A stretch of 8,847 bases of DNA from UBA4735 sp036569845 (GTDB taxonomy: Bacteria; Chloroflexota; Limnocylindria; P2-11E): contig DATCPY010000148.1 in NCBI GenBank assembly GCA_036569845.1, positions 1 to 8,847 of the forward strand, in the 5' to 3' direction. The notes below the pieces were generated by a model that saw only the letters and a list, made by a program, of their open reading frames with translations, did not search any database and was not told the DNA's origin. Positions 5,955 through 8,847 of this stretch are shown here, piece by piece. How positions within the stretch are numbered: position 1 is the first letter of the stretch; every line of letters starts with the position of its first letter. The translations under genes and the position numbers were made by a program.

Positions 5955-8230
5955 TGCAGGCTCAATGCGTCGAGCACGCGCTGCCGCGTGATCGGCGCCG
6001 TCCGCACGCGGACCCCGATCGCATTGGCCACGGCGTTCGCGATCGCAGCCGGCAGTGGGATGATCGGCGGCTCGCCCAGGCCCTTCGCTCCGATGTTGCT
6101 CGCCTTCGTGTCGGGGTCGTCGATGAACCGCACGGTGATGCGCGGCACGTCCCGGATGGTGGGGATCTTGTAGCCCTCGAGGTTGCCGTTCACGACGCGG
6201 CCGGTCGGCCGGTCGACGACACGCTCCTCGCTGAGGACGAAGCCGAGTCCCTGGATGACGCCGCCTTCGACCTGCGACGTTGCGGTGAGCGGGTTGATGA
6301 CCCGGCCGATGTCGTGCACCGCGACCACGTGGTCGACGAACACCTCGCCGGTCCGTACGTCGACCTCGACCTGAGCGAAGTGCGCGCCGAACGTCTTCAG
6401 CGAGAGCCCTTCCGGATTCGGGAATCGCGAGCCCTTGCCGATGACCGTGTAGTTGTCGACCTGCTTCAGGACCTCGCCGAGCGGCGTGCGCCGGCCCTTG
6501 CTGACGATCGCGCCGTGCTCGACGCGCAGCTCGGATGTACCGACCTCGAGCAGGCCGGATGCGGCGTCGAGGAGCTGCATCCGCGCGTCCTTCGCGGCGA
6601 GCCGCACGGCCGGTCCCACCGACGACACCGTGAGCGAGCCGGCGGAGATCGGCGCGTACTGGCTGTTCGTGTCGCCGAGCTCGACGCGGATGGCGCCGAC
6701 GTCGATGCCAAGCTCCTCGGCGGCGATCTGCGCGAGCACCGTGCGTGTGCCGGTGCCGATGTCCTGCGTCCCGCAGCGCAGGACGGCGGTCCCATCGGGA
6801 TTCAGGTGCACGGTCGCGTACGCCGGGGGCCATCCGCTGCCGCCCCAGATCTGCGACGCCATCCCGTAGCCGCGGCGGCGGTGCGGTGCGCTGCCGCGCG
6901 TCCCCTCAGACGTGCGGTGCTGCCAGCCGATCTCCTTCTCGCCGATGTCGTAGCAGGCCAGAAGCCGCTTCAGCGAGTAGCGCAAGCCGGTCACCGGATC
7001 GCTCTGCCGCGCCGCGTGGCGCCTCCGCAATGCGAGCGGGTCCTCGCCCATCCGATCGGCGAGCTCGTCGATGGCCTGATCGAGCGCGAAGGTGCCCTCG
7101 ACGTATCCCGGCGCGCGGAACGAGGCGAGCGCGCCAAGGCTCGTTGTGACCTTGTACGACCGCGTTCGAACGTTCGGGATGTCGTACAGCTCGTTCGTCG
7201 GACCCGTCGGATCGGCCACCCAGCGGCCTTGCCCCGCGTTCGACCACGACAGATGCTCGATCGCGCTGATCTTCTTGCCGCGCGCGGCGATCTTCACCGT
7301 CTGGTACGTCGCCGACCGATTGCCGGCCGCGAGGTTCTCCTCGTCGCGGGTGAGGAAGCACCGCACCGGCTTACCGAGCTGCCGCGCGAAGATGGCGGCC
7401 ATGATCGTGTACTTCCCCGCGCCACCCTTGGAGCCGAAGCCGCCACCCATGTAGTCGCAGAGCACGCGAATGTCCGAGTACGGGATCTTCAGTGCCGCCT
7501 GCAGTCCCGCGCGCACGCCGAAGACGTGTTGCGTCGATTCCCACACCGTGAGCTCGTCGCCGTCCCAGCGTGCGACCGCGCCGTGCGTCTCGAGGCTGTT
7601 GTGCAGCTGCGTCGACGTCCGGTACGTCGCCTCGACCACGATCTTCGCTTCGCCGAACGCGCGCTTGGTGTCGCCGCGATCGAGCTTGCCGGACTCGCTG
7701 ACGTTGCCCTTGTCGTCCAGGCGCGTCGCGCCGTCGCGCATCGCCTCTTCGAGATCCGCCACGAACGGCAGGAGCTCGTACTCGACGTCGATGAGCCGGA
7801 TCGCCTCCGCGGCGATCTCGTCGGAGTCCGCGGCGATGGCCGCGACCTCGTCGCCGGCGAAGCGGACCTCCTCGCGGAAGATCGTCTCCTCCCCGCGGAA
7901 CGCGGCCTTCGGCGCGTTGAACCGATGCAGCACGCCGCGGACGCCGGGATGCGCGAGCGCGCGGCTCGTCTCGATGCGCCGCACCCGCGCGCGCGGGTAC
8001 GGGCTGCGCAGGACGCGGACGTGCAGCATGCCGGGCAGGTAGAGGTCCTGGGTGTAGCGGGCCTGGCCGGTGACCCGGGCGATGCCGTCGACGCGGGTCT
8101 GTCGCTTGCCGACGGTCGCCAGCCCGGAGTCGGTACCCCATGCCGCGACATCCTTCCCGTCGACGAGCGCGGTCGCTTCGGTGATCTTCCCCTCGAACTC
8201 GGACTTCGTGCGAACGACCTTGATGCTCAT
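5951..8230 (-). CDS. Molybdenum hydroxylase large subunit, molybdopterin-binding (xanthine oxidase/PaoC family)
   Basis: This 759-residue protein is the catalytic subunit, binding the Mo-pterin cofactor and hydroxylating the substrate with water-derived oxygen. The small N-terminal domain spans about residues 40-160, and the first Moco-domain loop MGGGFGSKGG lies at 261-270. SFRAPG at 370-374 occupies the place of the AYRCSFR loop of form I CO dehydrogenase. The second Moco loop CGTQDIGTGT is at 486-495. HDIGRVINP (639-647) and GGVIQGLGF (656-664) are also conserved. GLGEPP near the C-terminus supplies the predicted catalytic base, E720, which corresponds to the essential Glu of the family. 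Length is within the usual 730-800. An extra 35 or so residues precede the first conserved block. The ATG at 8230 overlaps the small-subunit TGA (ATGA). An in-frame ATG at 8290 would add 20 Arg/Glu-rich residues inside the small-subunit gene and is less likely. Substrate unknown: an aldehyde, N-heterocycle or similar compound. Confidence 0.95.
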   Translation of the reverse strand: MSIKVVRTKSEFEGKITEATALVDGKDVAAWGTDSGLATVGKRQTRVDGIARVTGQARYTQDLYLPGMLHVRVLRSPYPRARVRRIETSRALAHPGVRGVLHRFNAPKAAFRGEETIFREEVRFAGDEVAAIAADSDEIAAEAIRLIDVEYELLPFVADLEEAMRDGATRLDDKGNVSESGKLDRGDTKRAFGEAKIVVEATYRTSTQLHNSLETHGAVARWDGDELTVWESTQHVFGVRAGLQAALKIPYSDIRVLCDYMGGGFGSKGGAGKYTIMAAIFARQLGKPVRCFLTRDEENLAAGNRSATYQTVKIAARGKKISAIEHLSWSNAGQGRWVADPTGPTNELYDIPNVRTRSYKVTTSLGALASFRAPGYVEGTFALDQAIDELADRMGEDPLALRRRHAARQSDPVTGLRYSLKRLLACYDIGEKEIGWQHRTSEGTRGSAPHRRRGYGMASQIWGGSGWPPAYATVHLNPDGTAVLRCGTQDIGTGTRTVLAQIAAEELGIDVGAIRVELGDTNSQYAPISAGSLTVSSVGPAVRLAAKDARMQLLDAASGLLEVGTSELRVEHGAIVSKGRRTPLGEVLKQVDNYTVIGKGSRFPNPEGLSLKTFGAHFAQVEVDVRTGEVFVDHVVAVHDIGRVINPLTATSQVEGGVIQGLGFVLSEERVVDRPTGRVVNGNLEGYKIPTIRDVPRITVRFIDDPDTKASNIGAKGLGEPPIIPLPAAIANAVANAIGVRVRTAPITRQRVLDALSLQ

Positions 8231-8727
8231 CGCCGGGTCTTCTTCGCTGCGCTCAACGCGGCGGCAACGATGTTCGGATACGCGCCGCACCGGCAGAGGT
8301 TCCCGCTCACGGCGCGGAGGACGTCCTCAGCGGTCGGCGACGAGTTGCGCTTCAGCAGGCCGACGCAGGACATGATCTGGCCGGGAGTGCAGAACCCGCA
8401 CTGGAAGGCGTCGTGCTCGATGAACGCCTCCTGCACCGGGTGCAGCCCCTGCTCCGACGACAGTCCCTCGACGGTCTCGACGGCCTGTCCGGCGCAGGCG
8501 ACCGCGAGGGTCATGCACGAATACACCGGATCCCCGTCCAGCAGCACGGTGCAAGCGCCGCAGGTCCCCTCGTCGCAGACGCGCTTGGCCCCAGTGAGAC
8601 CGAGCGTCTCGCGCAGGGTGTCGAGAAGCGTGCGATGCGGCGGGACATGGACGGTGACGCCGTCGCCGTTGACCTCGAACGCGACGTCGACCGCGGCAGG
8701 ACCGATGAATGGGACGGCTTTGGGCAC
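8227..8727 (-). CDS. Molybdenum hydroxylase small subunit with two [2Fe-2S] clusters (CoxS/PaoA-like)
   Basis: This 166-residue protein carries electrons from the Mo centre to the FAD subunit. Its N-terminal ferredoxin-like domain has the plant-type ligands C51, C56, C59 and C71 (motif CDEGTCGACT, then YSC). The helical C-terminal domain has C110 and C113 (CGFCTPGQ) and C145 and C147 (NLCRCG). All eight ligands are present and the length is normal. The start is GTG at 8727. The frame is closed by a TAG only 12 nt upstream (8737-8739), and no other ATG, GTG or TTG occurs in frame before the conserved domain. No Shine-Dalgarno sequence precedes it, but a TAGAGT hexamer lies 6 nt upstream, which would fit a leaderless transcript. 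It is the first gene of the minus-strand run and faces a divergent gene across 73 bp. No TAT signal is seen, so the complex is probably cytoplasmic. Confidence 0.95.
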   Translation of the reverse strand: MPKAVPFIGPAAVDVAFEVNGDGVTVHVPPHRTLLDTLRETLGLTGAKRVCDEGTCGACTVLLDGDPVYSCMTLAVACAGQAVETVEGLSSEQGLHPVQEAFIEHDAFQCGFCTPGQIMSCVGLLKRNSSPTAEDVLRAVSGNLCRCGAYPNIVAAALSAAKKTRR

Positions 8728-8733
8728 GTGGCC

Positions 8734-8739
8734 ACTCTA
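8734..8739 (-). promoter_or_regulatory. Candidate -10 element for the hydroxylase operon
   Basis: Read on the minus strand, TAGAGT matches the TANNNT form of a -10 element and four of six bases of TATAAT. It ends 6 nt before the GTG start codon, so transcription would begin at or very near that codon. The hexamer also contains the in-frame TAG that closes the frame upstream. No matching -35 is visible, so this remains a candidate only. Confidence 0.35.
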
Positions 8740-8767
8740 GCCAACGGCCATGGCCGGCGCCGGTCCG

Positions 8768-8773
8768 TACTAT
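8768..8773 (+). promoter_or_regulatory. Weak candidate -10 element for the rightward gene
   Basis: TACTAT on the plus strand matches four of six bases of TATAAT. It lies 27 nt before the ATG at 8801, leaving room for a short 5' leader that includes the RBS. No recognisable -35 hexamer occurs about 17 nt upstream, where the overlapping palindromes sit instead. The call rests on position and partial match only. Confidence 0.25.
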
Positions 8774-8786
8774 GCGTGCGAGATCC

Positions 8787-8795
8787 AGAGGGGGG
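8787..8795 (+). promoter_or_regulatory. Strong Shine-Dalgarno sequence for the rightward gene
   Basis: AGAGGGGGG is a purine run containing GAGG and ending 5 nt before the ATG at 8801. It is the only strong RBS in the window. It supports that ATG as the start of the partial plus-strand gene and contrasts with the minus-strand genes, which lack such sites. Confidence 0.7.
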
Positions 8796-8800
8796 CACGC

Positions 8801-8847
8801 ATGGCCATCAAACGCGTGGGCGTCGTCGGCTTCGGGCTCATGGGATC
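8801..8847 (+). CDS. Start of an NAD-binding dehydrogenase, probably 3-hydroxyacyl-CoA dehydrogenase (partial)
   Basis: Only 15 full codons are visible before the window ends. They encode MAIKRVGVVGFGLMG, a beta strand followed by the glycine-rich GxGxxG turn of a Rossmann fold. The IKRVGVVGxGLMGS form is typical of 3-hydroxybutyryl-CoA/3-hydroxyacyl-CoA dehydrogenases, which oxidise 3-hydroxyacyl-CoA with NAD+. A 3-hydroxyisobutyrate dehydrogenase-like protein is the main alternative. The ATG is supported by the purine-rich RBS at 8787-8795. It is transcribed divergently from the molybdenum hydroxylase operon, so the two may share regulation, but this is not shown by the sequence. Confidence 0.7.
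   Translation, partial: MAIKRVGVVGFGLMG

Larger units (their letters stand above)
8728..8800. promoter_or_regulatory. Divergent intergenic promoter region with overlapping palindromes
   Basis: This is the only real intergenic space in the window: 73 bp between the hydroxylase operon (leftward) and a partial dehydrogenase gene (rightward). It must hold promoters for at least the leftward run. It contains a perfect 12-bp palindrome, CGGCCATGGCCG (8745-8756), overlapping a perfect 10-bp palindrome, CCGGCGCCGG (8754-8763). Either could be a regulator site, although short GC palindromes also arise by chance in such DNA. No good -35 hexamer was found on either strand. Confidence 0.6.

Noticed and set aside
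4884..6173. Plus-strand open frame of 429 codons opposite the FAD-subunit gene
   Set aside because: It is Arg/Ala-rich without recognisable motifs, and the minus strand holds the conserved FAD-binding protein.
4986..6833. 615-codon version of the FAD subunit, suggesting a fusion
   Set aside because: The extra 293 residues are an out-of-frame reading of the large-subunit gene. The family N-terminus (MKPFAYARPK) begins at 5954 with an ATGA overlap.
5951..8230. Carbon monoxide dehydrogenase large subunit (coxL)
   Set aside because: Neither the AYRCSFR nor the AYRGAGR active-site loop is present. The equivalent loop reads SFRAPG.
5954..8740. Plus-strand open frame of 928 codons antisense to the hydroxylase large and small subunits
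   Set aside because: It mirrors genes with intact family motifs on the minus strand, has shadow-like composition and no RBS-supported start or domain.
1..8847. CRISPR array, tRNA/rRNA, insertion sequence or phage elements
   Set aside because: No regularly spaced repeats, tRNA-like cloverleaf, transposase, integrase or terminal inverted repeats were recognised. The DNA is nearly all accounted for by protein genes.

Overview
This is a GC-rich bacterial chromosomal window. It is almost entirely coding and dominated by one tightly packed minus-strand gene run that starts near position 8727 and leaves the window at position 1. High GC, GTG starts at three of the eight genes in that run, few convincing Shine-Dalgarno sequences and pervasive 4-nt stop/start overlaps would fit a Chloroflexota- or Actinomycetota-like environmental bacterium. 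No marker gene here settles the phylum, so this is inference.

Layout, in transcription order on the minus strand: (1) a two-[2Fe-2S] small subunit (8227-8727); (2) a molybdopterin-binding large subunit (5951-8230); (3) an FAD-binding medium subunit with a four-cysteine insertion like that of E. coli PaoB (4986-5954). Together these form a complete xanthine oxidase-family molybdenum hydroxylase in S-L-M order. Then come (4) and (5), two tandem paralogous GNAT-fold proteins (4165-4989 and 3362-4168); (6) a YcaQ/AlkX-type winged-helix protein with the family's QxD catalytic motif (2184-3365); (7) an EamA/DMT-family membrane transporter (1327-2187); and (8) a membrane-anchored GAF/HisKA sensor histidine kinase cut by the left edge (1-1314). 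Six of the seven junctions are exact 4-nt ATGA or GTGA overlaps and the seventh is a 12-nt gap. The set is therefore almost certainly one transcription unit with translational coupling.

A 73-bp divergent intergenic region (8728-8800) holds the likely operon promoter, a possible leaderless GTG start for the small subunit, and two overlapping perfect palindromes. On the plus strand a partial gene starts at 8801 behind a strong purine-rich RBS. Its 15 visible codons form an NAD-binding Rossmann start, most like a 3-hydroxyacyl-CoA dehydrogenase.

Functionally, the hydroxylase would oxidise an aldehyde, N-heterocycle or other carbon centre using water, passing electrons from Mo through the Fe-S clusters to FAD. 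Its large subunit lacks the carbon monoxide dehydrogenase active-site motif, so CO is not the expected substrate. The downstream genes (acetyltransferase-like proteins, a DNA-glycosylase-like protein, a small-molecule transporter, a sensor kinase) do not form a known pathway with it. Their strict coupling is the most interesting feature. No tRNA, rRNA, CRISPR array, insertion sequence or clear terminator was seen.
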